A stretch of DNA of 64,000 bases from G965247475 sp965247475. Lineage in GTDB: Bacteria; Chloroflexota; UBA11872. Positions 57,137 to 64,000 of this stretch are shown here, piece after piece. Both the position numbers and the translations under genes were made by a program. Position 1 is the stretch's first letter; every line of letters begins with the position of its first letter. The DNA lies in the NCBI GenBank assembly GCA_965247475.1, contig OZ252016.1, positions 372,001-436,000 on the forward strand, read 5' to 3'. The notes below the pieces were generated by a model, which saw nothing but the letters and a program-made list of their open reading frames with translations, made no database searches and had not been told where the DNA came from.

Positions 57137-59482
57137 ATGCAACGCCTGTCGCGTCGACATTTGCTTCGTTTGATCGGAGTCGGCGCAGTCGGAGTAGCGG
57201 GCGTGCCGGCCCTGATGGCCTGTGGCGATACTCAGGTCGTCACCAAGGAAGTGCCGATCGAGACGACCGTGATCAAAGAGGTCCCGGTCGAAAAGATCGT
57301 GATCCAGACCCAGATCAAGGAAGTCCCGGTCGAGAAGGAAGTGCCGATCGAGACGACCGTGATCAAAGAGGTCCCGGTCGAAAAGATCGTGATCCAGACC
57401 CAGATCAAGGAAGTCCCGGTCGAGACCACCGTGATCAAGGAAGTTCCGGTCGAGACCACCGTGATCAAGGAAGTTCCGGTCGAGAAGATCGTAGAAAAGG
57501 TCATTGAGACCGAGCGGGTGGTACAGGTCCTCCAGTCGGCCAGCGGTGAGAACGTCGACGTCGTTACTGGCTTCATTCCGGAGGCGTTCTCCGAGGCACC
57601 GCAATGGGCCGCGTTGGTGCAGGCCGGGAAGCTGCCACCTATCTCGGAGCGGCTGCCAAAGGAGCCGTTGGTCTACCGACCGCTGCGGCGAATTGGCAAG
57701 TATGGCGGCACGATGCGCCGGGCGTTCACTGGGCCCGGCGACCTCGCCAACTTTGACCGCATCCTCCACGACACGTTCTTGTACTGGAACAGCCAGCTAA
57801 CTAAAGTCGTCCCTTATATCGCCAAGGGGTGGGAGATCAGTGACGGCGGGACCACCTTTACTTTCTTCATGCGCGAGGGGCACCGCTGGTCCGACGGCGC
57901 GCCGCTTACCGCTGACGACGTCATGTTTTGGTACGAGGACTTGTATCTGAACGCCGACTTCCACCCAGGCGGGTCTACCTGGAATGCCGACTCCCAGGGT
58001 GAACAGGGTAAGTGGGAGAAGGTGGACGACTACGCGGTCAGGGTCCGCTTCGGCGCACCCAACTTCATCTTCGTCGAGCAGCTGGCTTCGAACCCGCCTG
58101 GCGGCGCGTTCTCCTCGAGTCACAGCGGAAATAGCATCTGGGCACCCAAGCACTACCTATCCCAGTTTCTCCCCAAGTACGTCGGTGACGACAACGCCGC
58201 AAAGCTGGCCAGCGACGCCGGCTACGAGAACTGGGTCCAGCACATGAAGACGGTCGCGCACCCCGTGCGCAACCCGGAGTGTCCGGTTACAACCGCCTGG
58301 ACGCCTCTAACCGCTAACAGCACACCGCAGGTATTGCTGGAGCGAAATCCCTACTATCACGCTGTGGATGTCGAGGGCAATCAGCTGCCCTACATCGACC
58401 GAATCCGGACCGATCTTGCCGAGGACTTGCAGGTACTGAACCTCAGGGCCGTAGCTGGCGAACTTGACTTTCAGGTCCGGCACATCGTCATCGGCAACGT
58501 ACCCGTCTTGAAGGCCAACGAAATCAGAAGCGACTACACGGTGAGCTTCTATAAGGGGAACCACGGCACCGAGGGTGGCTTTCACTTCAACCAGGCGTGG
58601 CAAGGTGATGACCCGGAGATCAAGAAGTGGCTCGAGACCTTTGACTTCCGGCGGGCGCTGTCGCACGGCATCGACCGCGACGAATTAAACGAGATTCACT
58701 GGGTGGGCCTGGGTTCGCCCGGCACGACCTCGCCAGCCCCTGGCTCGCCGTACGCCCCTGAGCCCGAGTACCGCACGAAGTATGCCGACTTCGATTCTGC
58801 GAAGGCCAACGCGATCCTTGACGATCTGGGCCTGGCAGAACGCGATGCCGACGGTTTCCGATTGCGCAGCGATGGCCAAGGCACGTTGATTCTGGATCTT
58901 GTCTCGGTCGCGGCGTCCTTTGTGGACTTTCCAGGCATCGCTGAGTCCGTGGGTCAGATGTGGGAGCGGAACCTCGGCATCCGCGTCAACTTTCAGGTGC
59001 TCGAGCGCAGCTTGTTCAACGTGCGACGGGCAAATGGCGAGTTGCAAATCTGGATTTGGTCGCTGCACGGGAACGACACACCGCTCCTCTACCCGGGATC
59101 CTCCCTCATGGCCTCCGCGGCCTCTGCCACCCCGCTCTACGGTATCTGGTACGAGACCGGCGGTGCCAGAGGGTTGGAGCCGCCCGCGGGCAGTGAGATC
59201 CGGCGCCAGCAGGAACTCCACCAGCGAGCCAAGGGAGTCTCCGTCGAAGAAGCCCGGGAACTCGGCAAGGAGATCCACCGCATCATGGTGGACAACCTGT
59301 GGGTCATCGGGACGGTCGGCCTGTCGCCGGCGCTCATTGGTGTGCGAGTTCGGAGCAACCGGCTTGAGAATGTGGCGGAGGTTCTCCCATATGGGCAAGC
59401 GGCCTATAGCCCGGGCCCCGCGCGCCCCGAGCAGTTCTTCTTCAAGGACGCTGAGCCGGTCGAGCTCGATTTCGGCGGTTGA
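57137..59482 (+). CDS. Extracellular solute-binding lipoprotein, SBP family 5, with repeat stalk
   Basis: A 781-residue SBP_bac_5 protein (DppA/OppA-like). It has an Arg-Arg signal SRRHLLRLIGVG with a lipobox ALMAC, then a stalk of 10-residue repeats such as KEVPVEKIVI and TTVIKEVPVE (residues 37-118), then the binding domain with WEISDGGTTFTFFMREGHRWSDG and PLTADDVMFW. GGGGAGG stands six bases before the ATG. It would supply the Opp permease, which is encoded divergently. The charged stalk is characteristic of Chloroflexota SBPs and may span a thick envelope. Confidence 0.93.
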   Translation: MQRLSRRHLLRLIGVGAVGVAGVPALMACGDTQVVTKEVPIETTVIKEVPVEKIVIQTQIKEVPVEKEVPIETTVIKEVPVEKIVIQTQIKEVPVETTVIKEVPVETTVIKEVPVEKIVEKVIETERVVQVLQSASGENVDVVTGFIPEAFSEAPQWAALVQAGKLPPISERLPKEPLVYRPLRRIGKYGGTMRRAFTGPGDLANFDRILHDTFLYWNSQLTKVVPYIAKGWEISDGGTTFTFFMREGHRWSDGAPLTADDVMFWYEDLYLNADFHPGGSTWNADSQGEQGKWEKVDDYAVRVRFGAPNFIFVEQLASNPPGGAFSSSHSGNSIWAPKHYLSQFLPKYVGDDNAAKLASDAGYENWVQHMKTVAHPVRNPECPVTTAWTPLTANSTPQVLLERNPYYHAVDVEGNQLPYIDRIRTDLAEDLQVLNLRAVAGELDFQVRHIVIGNVPVLKANEIRSDYTVSFYKGNHGTEGGFHFNQAWQGDDPEIKKWLETFDFRRALSHGIDRDELNEIHWVGLGSPGTTSPAPGSPYAPEPEYRTKYADFDSAKANAILDDLGLAERDADGFRLRSDGQGTLILDLVSVAASFVDFPGIAESVGQMWERNLGIRVNFQVLERSLFNVRRANGELQIWIWSLHGNDTPLLYPGSSLMASAASATPLYGIWYETGGARGLEPPAGSEIRRQQELHQRAKGVSVEEARELGKEIHRIMVDNLWVIGTVGLSPALIGVRVRSNRLENVAEVLPYGQAAYSPGPARPEQFFFKDAEPVELDFGG
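57245..57484 (+). repeat. Tandem repeats encoding the lipoprotein stalk
   Basis: Two identical 90-base units at 57245-57334 and 57335-57424, then two identical 30-base units at 57425-57454 and 57455-57484. Each 30 bases encodes one 10-residue stalk repeat. Perfect identity, including third positions, points to a recent duplication and likely length variation. Confidence 0.93.
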
Positions 59483-59495
59483 CACAGAAGCCAAA

Positions 59496-59527
59496 CTCCG
59501 CCGCAGGCCGGTCGGCCTGCGGCGGAG
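59496..59527 (+). terminator. Strong hairpin after the solute-binding protein gene
   Basis: CTCCGCCGCAGGCC and its exact complement form a 14-base stem with a GGTC loop, 14 bases after the stop. There is no T tract. It could reduce read-through into the PhyH gene or protect the SBP mRNA, as seen in other transporter operons. Confidence 0.7.
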
Positions 59528-59610
59528 ACCCCTCCCGCCCGATATCCCTTGAGGAGTTCAGGCTGTGACCGTCACCAGGTCGCTCAAAGCGCCACAGCGA
59601 GGAAGGACGG

Positions 59611-60603
59611 ATGATCGCCAACGCGCGGGGTCTCAGCACGGGCCAAAGGGACTTCTTCGACCGCGAAGGGTATCTCGTCGTCGATGATGTCTTCTACCCG
59701 GCCCGCGATTTCAAGTTGCTCAACGAAGAGCACGGAAACATTCTCAACCGGATCGCTCGCCGCCTGCTTGAGGCCGGCGACATCAAACACTACGATTCTG
59801 AGGAGTCCTTCGGGCAGCGTGTCCTACGGGTTCTCCGCGCCCCCGGCGTCTTTCCCGTCCAAGAATTCGACATCTCTCTCCCAAAGAGATCAATCGACTC
59901 CGACACCCCGATTTACCTCGGGAACGGCGCCTTTAGCATCCTCACACACCCGATCCTGCTCGACCTTGTCGAGTCGATCGTCGGACGCGAGATAACCTCC
60001 AGCCCAGTCCAACACATCCGCGTCAAAACCCCTCTCTCACTCGCCAGGAATGACAATCAATGGAACGGCACCCCTGATGTAAACACCCTCACCACGCCGG
60101 CCCACCAGGATATCGGCGTGCAATCCGCCGATGCCGACGCCAGCGAGGTTCTCACCGTCTGGATGCCCATCACCGACGCCTCCGCCGAGATGGGTTGCCT
60201 TGGCGTCTGGCCACGGCGCCACCGGGGCGGAATCCTCAATCACTGCCCCGGCGACGAGGGCCTGGCGATAACTCCACAGGCACTGGATGAAAACGACCTC
60301 TTGCCACTCCCGATGCGCGCCGGTTCGGTCCTCCTGATGACTCGCTACACGCCCCACCGAGCTCTTCCCAACCTCAGCGACGGAGTGCGCTGGAGCATGG
60401 ACCTGCGCTATCAGCCGACTGGCCAGATCAACGGCCGCGCCGACTTTCCCGACTTCGTCGCCCGCAGCGCTTCCAACCCGGAATCCGCCCTCGCCGACCA
60501 CAACGCCTGGCGCGACCTCTGGTTTGACGCCCGCGCCCGGCTGGCCGGCCAGCCCACCCCCAGTTTTGACCGCTGGAGTGCGGACGCCCCCTGGTGCGCC
60601 TGA
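59611..60603 (+). CDS. Phytanoyl-CoA dioxygenase (PhyH) family protein
   Basis: A 330-residue Fe(II)/2-oxoglutarate oxygenase. It starts STGQRDFFDREGYLVVDDVF, has the iron ligands H-Q-D in TTPAHQDIGVQ and His in RYTPHRALPN, with Arg in WSMDLRYQPTG for 2-oxoglutarate. AGGAAGGA precedes the ATG. The gene follows the solute-binding protein gene across the hairpin, so it may act on the imported compound. It is longer than the PhyH at 3.7 kb and belongs to a different subgroup. Confidence 0.9.
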   Translation: MIANARGLSTGQRDFFDREGYLVVDDVFYPARDFKLLNEEHGNILNRIARRLLEAGDIKHYDSEESFGQRVLRVLRAPGVFPVQEFDISLPKRSIDSDTPIYLGNGAFSILTHPILLDLVESIVGREITSSPVQHIRVKTPLSLARNDNQWNGTPDVNTLTTPAHQDIGVQSADADASEVLTVWMPITDASAEMGCLGVWPRRHRGGILNHCPGDEGLAITPQALDENDLLPLPMRAGSVLLMTRYTPHRALPNLSDGVRWSMDLRYQPTGQINGRADFPDFVARSASNPESALADHNAWRDLWFDARARLAGQPTPSFDRWSADAPWCA

Positions 60604-60792
60604 ATGAATCACGGCCGGAACTAGGAATTGCGTGGGACTTCTAATAGTATTTGCTCCGTATTCTGCGGGCGTCCGACCACGAATTGCGCAACGCAAGCGT
60701 GGCCGCTCGCGCATATCGGCGACTGACCATACGTCGGATTTGGTGGGATGATGCCAAATGGCGGTTCAGGACAATGAAAGCGACGGAGTCGT

Positions 60793-61910
60793 GGGGAGGC
60801 AATACTTCATCCGCCGCGACGTGAGGGGTTGACTGGAGGGATGATGGCCGATTCGGAGGAGATCGGCCATGCGTCTGTACATCAGGCTCCTGATCGGCGT
60901 GTTGCGTCGCTCGATGCGAGCGCGCAGCGACCTGCAGATGGAGAATCTCGTGCTACGCCAGCAGCTTGCGGTGTACGCAAGGCAGCCGAGGCGAGCGAGG
61001 TTGCGGAACGAGGATCGGCCGTTCTGGTCCGTGGTGGCGTGGGCCTGGTCGCCGTGGCGCGTTCGTCTGCGACTGGTGCAGCCGCAGACCGTGGTTCGCT
61101 GGCATCGCACGGCGTGGCGTCGGTACTGGACGTGTAGGAGTCGCGGAGGCCGGTCGGGACGGCCTCGCATTGACGCCGAGCTGCGGCAGCTGATCCTGCG
61201 TGTCGCGCGCGAGAACGCACGCTGGGGATCCGTTCGCATCGTTGGGGAACTCCGCGCTCTGGGATTCTTGGCGAGCGCGCGCACCGTGCGCCGCTACCGA
61301 GATCAGGTGCGACGGCGAACACCGTCGCAATCCTGGCGGACGTTCTTGCGCAACCACGCGCCGGACATCTGGGCGGTCGACCTATTCACGATGGCCATGC
61401 GGACGCTCTACGTCGTGGTGTTCATCGCGCACGGCCGCCGGCGCCTCGTGCACGTCAACGTGACGCGGCACCCGACGGCTGTCTGGCACTGGCGGCAGCT
61501 GATCGAGGCGACCGCCTGGGGGGACCGGCCACGCTTCCTGATTCGAGACCGCGAACGCAGCTACGGTCTGGACTTCGTTAGGAGGGCAAGAGGGCTCGGG
61601 ATCTGGACGATGCTGACGCCGGTGCGCGCACCGAACGCGAACGTGGTTGCCGAGCGAGTGATCAGGACGCTGCGCCGCGAATGTCTCGACCACTTCATCG
61701 TCGTGAACGAGCGTCACCTGCGCCGCGTGCTTCGCGAGTACGTGGCGCACTACAACGGGATGCCACCACACCGGACACTGGGCCTTGATTCGCCGGACGG
61801 TCGGGAGCCTCGGTCGAGGCCCAGCGAGTCAGCGTACGTCCGAAGACGGCAGGTGCTCGGCGGGCTTCTCAACGAGTACGACTGGGCTGCGTGAAGTTTT
61901 GCCACCCCCA
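60793..61910. mobile_element. Insertion sequence with IS3/IS481-type integrase
   Basis: A 1.1-kb element with one forward transposase gene. The ends carry imperfect inverted repeats: GGGGAGGCAATACTTCA on the left and GGGGGTGGCAAAACTTCA read from the right. It is inserted into an IS110 C-terminal fragment, as the sequence just after 61910 shows. Confidence 0.75.
60869..61894 (+). CDS. Integrase-core transposase (IS3/IS481-like)
   Basis: A 341-residue DDE transposase with an N-terminal helix-turn-helix part (ENLVLRQQLAVYARQP, RPRIDAELRQLILRVAREN) and the rve core: PDIWAVDLFTMA (Asp), FLIRDRERSYG (Asp) and VAERVIRTLRRECLDHF (Glu). It is a single uninterrupted frame, unlike most IS3 elements with a frameshift. 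It appears complete. Confidence 0.9.
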   Translation: MRLYIRLLIGVLRRSMRARSDLQMENLVLRQQLAVYARQPRRARLRNEDRPFWSVVAWAWSPWRVRLRLVQPQTVVRWHRTAWRRYWTCRSRGGRSGRPRIDAELRQLILRVARENARWGSVRIVGELRALGFLASARTVRRYRDQVRRRTPSQSWRTFLRNHAPDIWAVDLFTMAMRTLYVVVFIAHGRRRLVHVNVTRHPTAVWHWRQLIEATAWGDRPRFLIRDRERSYGLDFVRRARGLGIWTMLTPVRAPNANVVAERVIRTLRRECLDHFIVVNERHLRRVLREYVAHYNGMPPHRTLGLDSPDGREPRSRPSESAYVRRRQVLGGLLNEYDWAA

Positions 61911-62056
61911 CGGCCGCTCCACGCGAGATCATCCGCATGCTCAAGCGCTACGTCGCGCGCTGGCAGGCACTCGTCAGCGAGATGGCGGCGGCGTAAGAAG
62001 GGAGTCCGGTGGGGGCTCCTCGACCCTCACCATCAGCGCCCTGAGATCTGACAGGG
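61911..62056. mobile_element. Mosaic of IS110 sliver and IS6 end
   Basis: Bases 61911-61955 encode GRS.REIIRMLKRYVAR, the IS110 C-terminus, and join directly to WQALVSEMAAA plus the left terminal sequence of the IS6 element seen at 43.87-44.0 kb in reverse. It records successive insertions and deletions. Confidence 0.75.
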
Positions 62057-62204
62057 ATGATCGCAGGGCGCCACGACCATGCGTCCTGGTGGTGGGCGGT
62101 AGGGTGTTGGCAGGCGCTCGGACTCGGCCTGACTCAAGATTCTGACTGGCGCCTCGGCTGCCTGTGATCTGATCTGTCGGTTGAGCCCGAGCACCGACCT
62201 GGCA

Positions 62205-63395
62205 CGCACCGGTCGGGCGAACGTGACCTCATAGGAGCCTGTCTGCGCGGCTCGTCCCTGTCCGCCGTCCCGGCACGTGCGGCCACCCCTCGACCCCTGG
62301 GAAGCCGACGAATGGCAGGCCATGCGCACCATGACAGATACGCGCCCGGGTGTCACCGCGGGCGTCGACACGCATCGCGACCAGCACGTGGTGGCCGCCC
62401 TCGACCAGCGTGGCGCCGAGCTCGGCGTGCGGGCGTTTCGGACCACCCCGGCCGGGCACCGCGCGTTGCTGGCCTGGCTCCGGGGCTTCGGCACGGTCGC
62501 GCGCTGTGGGGTCGAAGGCACGGGCGCCTACGGGGCCAGCCTGACCCGGGTCCTGCACGCCGCCGACGTGCCGGTGGTGGAGGTCAACCGCCCCAATCGC
62601 CAACGGCGGCGCCGGCACGGCAAATCCGATCCAGTCGACGCCCTCGCGGCGGCCCGGTCGACGCAAGCTGGGGACGCGGTGGGTGAAGCCAAGACGCGCA
62701 CCGGCGCCGTCGAAGCGATTCGCGCCCTGCGAGTCGCGCGCCGCTCGGCGGTGCACGGGCGCACCACGGCCATCAACCAGATGCGGGCGCTGCTGGTCAC
62801 GGGCCCCGCCGACCTCCGGGAGCGGCTGCGCGGCAGCACCGTGGCGCAGCTGGTAACGACGGCGACCCGGCTCCGTCCGGCTGACCCCACCACGGTGGCC
62901 GGCGCTACCCGACTCGCCCTCCGCGAACTGGCCCGACGCGTGCGGCGCCTCGACGCGGGATGCCAGCGGCTCGAGGCCGTGCTGCAGCCCCCTGGTCGCC
63001 ACCGCCGCGCCTGATCTGGTCGCGGCCCGCGGGGTGGGCACCGACACGGCCGGCGCGGTGCTCGTCGCCGCCGGCGACAATCCGCAGCGCCTGCACAGCG
63101 AGGCCGCCTTCGCCCACCTCTGCGGCGTCGCCCCCATCGACGCCTCCTCGGGCCTCACCACCCGCCACCGCCTCAACCGCGGTGGCGATCGCCGCGCCAA
63201 TCAGGACCTCTGGCGGATCGTCATGGTCCGCATGGCTGGCGAACCCCGCACCCGCGCCTACGTCGCTCGCCGGACCGCCGAGGGCCGCTCCAAACTCGAG
63301 ATCGTCCGTGTGCTCAAGCGCTACGTCGCGCGCGAACTCTACCGCTGCCTACCTCGCGTCCAACCACCCGCTTGACGAACGATAGGAGCATCAGA
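62205..63395 (+). mobile_element. IS110-family insertion sequence, near full length
   Basis: It runs from the left-end sequence CGGGCGAACGTGACCTCAT to the right-end TTGACGAACGATAGGAGCAT shared with the fragments at 44.85 and 50.98 kb. It contains the full transposase sequence with one frameshift. IS110 elements lack clear inverted repeats, so the ends are defined only by comparison of the copies. Confidence 0.8.
62277..63375 (+). pseudogene. IS110-family transposase with one frameshift
   Basis: The first frame has the DEDD catalytic domain (GVDTHRDQHVVAALD, RCGVEGTGAYG, HGKSDPVDALAAARS) and runs to 63014. An extra C in a CCCCC run near 62988 moves the rest (LVATAAPDLVAARGVGTD, VAAGDNPQRLHSEAAF, CGVAPIDASSGLTT, VRVLKRYVARELYRCLP) to another frame. 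The equivalent position in the 50.6-kb fragment has CCCC. The indel may be a real inactivation or a sequencing error; everything else is intact. Confidence 0.85.
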
Positions 63396-63424
63396 TCCCC
63401 GTGGTCTCGGCCTTGGTGTGAGAT

Positions 63425-64000
63425 CTAGGCCTCGAATACGCCCGTGCGCTCCTCGGACGGCAGGTGCGACACCTCATTCCACCCAGTGACTACCACACCC
63501 CACGGCGAACTCTGAAGTGTCGCAATCGCGGTGTTCTCGACGTTGAATCGCCGCATGTGCGTGCGCGGGTCCAGGCCGAGCACTGCGCAAATCGAAAGCT
63601 GTATGGGGCCGCCGTGGGTGAAGACGGCGACGTGGCTGTCGTCGCGCGCCACGATCTCCTCGAGCGCGACGCGGACGCGACGATCCACGTCGGCGATGGA
63701 CTCACCGTCCTCTGTCTTGGCCGCGAACCATCCGCCACCCTCGAAATCGAACAGTGCGGGATAGCGAGCGCGCGCCGCATCCGCCGGCATCCCGTCGGCG
63801 CCGCCAAAATCGCGCTCGCGCCAGACCTGCTCGAGGGTCGCGTCCACTCCGGACCCAAGTACGAGACGAAGCGTTTCGGTCGCGCGCGCGAGGTCGCTGG
63901 CGATGATCCGCGCACCGTCGAATCGATCCCTTTGCTGAGCCAGGAAGGCGCATTGCCTGCGGCCGCGGTCGGTCAGCCCGGTATCGGTCTGCCCACCGTA
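63425..64000 (-). CDS. Histidine phosphatase family protein, 5' end beyond the window edge
   Basis: At least 191 codons of a phosphoglycerate-mutase-like enzyme, open to the right edge. Visible are GGQTDTGLTDRGRRQ (continuation of the R-H-G motif, whose His lies outside), IIASDLARATETLRLVL (the S-x-L-x-R-A-x-E/Q-T motif) and HVAVFTHGGPIQLSICAVLG with the second catalytic His. It ends GVFEA. Members dephosphorylate sugars, phosphoglycerate or nucleotides; the specific substrate is unclear. Confidence 0.9.
   Translation of the reverse strand, partial: YGGQTDTGLTDRGRRQCAFLAQQRDRFDGARIIASDLARATETLRLVLGSGVDATLEQVWRERDFGGADGMPADAARARYPALFDFEGGGWFAAKTEDGESIADVDRRVRVALEEIVARDDSHVAVFTHGGPIQLSICAVLGLDPRTHMRRFNVENTAIATLQSSPWGVVVTGWNEVSHLPSEERTGVFEA

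Noticed and set aside
57245..57484. CRISPR-like array
   Set aside because: The units are contiguous, in frame, and encode protein repeats without spacers. No CRISPR array or cas gene was seen anywhere in the window.
57056..57769. Reverse-strand repetitive open frame opposite the stalk of the solute-binding protein
   Set aside because: Its repeats are the antisense of the forward stalk repeats, and the forward gene is strongly supported.

Overview
The window is a GC-rich bacterial chromosome segment. It looks like Chloroflexota, possibly a marine or sponge-associated lineage. The support is indirect: a solute-binding lipoprotein with a KEVPVEK-type stalk, two phytanoyl-CoA dioxygenase genes, a sulfatase, Gfo/Idh oxidoreductases, a GH127-like enzyme, and a serine recombinase remnant of a type I associate with Chloroflexota. 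No rRNA gene or single-copy marker is present, so the phylum call is inference.

Layout. 0-6 kb: a membrane protein cut by the left edge, tRNA-Asp, then a forward run of HpcH/HpaI aldolase, SDR dehydrogenase, PhyH dioxygenase, a small lipoprotein and a VOC protein. 6-12.3 kb: two near-identical tRNA-Leu(TAA) genes, IS3 remnants, a GH127-like hydrolase with a small HTH gene, and a TnpB gene whose frame runs into the second tRNA-Leu. 12.5-16 kb: sulfatase, a second lipoprotein paralogous to the first, and an Old Yellow Enzyme family oxidoreductase. 16.15-29.9 kb: an integrative element, with a tyrosine integrase whose 3' end lies in a tRNA-Gly 3' half, an excisionase-like protein, an AAA fragment, a broken toxin-antitoxin pair, and a reverse-strand operon of CpaB, a tryptophan-rich exported protein, a BIG2/CAP-like protein, two TadE-like pseudopilins, a Flp pilin, a replication-relaxation protein and a VirD4/HerA-type coupling ATPase in two parts. 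30-42 kb: a decayed recombination/defence island with a serine recombinase remnant, RusA, a nuclease-HEPN protein, a wrecked exonuclease-RecQ-UvrD helicase split by an IS5 element, a methylase remnant, and an intact IS1595-type transposon carrying a methyltransferase-nuclease gene. 42-51 kb: tRNA-Leu(CAG), a tRNA-Met remnant, Gfo/Idh genes, IS6 and IS110 pieces, a Na/Pi cotransporter, and a kinase plus enolase-like pair. 51-60.6 kb: an Opp-type ABC transporter, a sugar-phosphate isomerase/epimerase, a large solute-binding lipoprotein and a second PhyH. 60.8-64 kb: nested insertion sequences and a histidine phosphatase cut by the right edge.

How the genes fit. The catabolic genes (aldolase, SDR, PhyH, VOC, GH127, sulfatase, OYE, Gfo/Idh, Opp transporter, epimerase, kinase/enolase) suggest a heterotroph using oxidised or sulfated organic compounds, but no complete pathway can be named. 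Two homologous promoter regions, at 50.2 and 56.9 kb, point outward to the kinase-enolase pair and to the solute-binding protein/PhyH pair, suggesting co-regulation. The accessory half of the window is full of frameshifts, stop codons and nested IS elements. Some frameshifts lie in homopolymers and could be sequencing errors. Coordinates of starts were chosen from ribosome binding sites and family length. All functional calls are from reading the translated sequence, without database searches.
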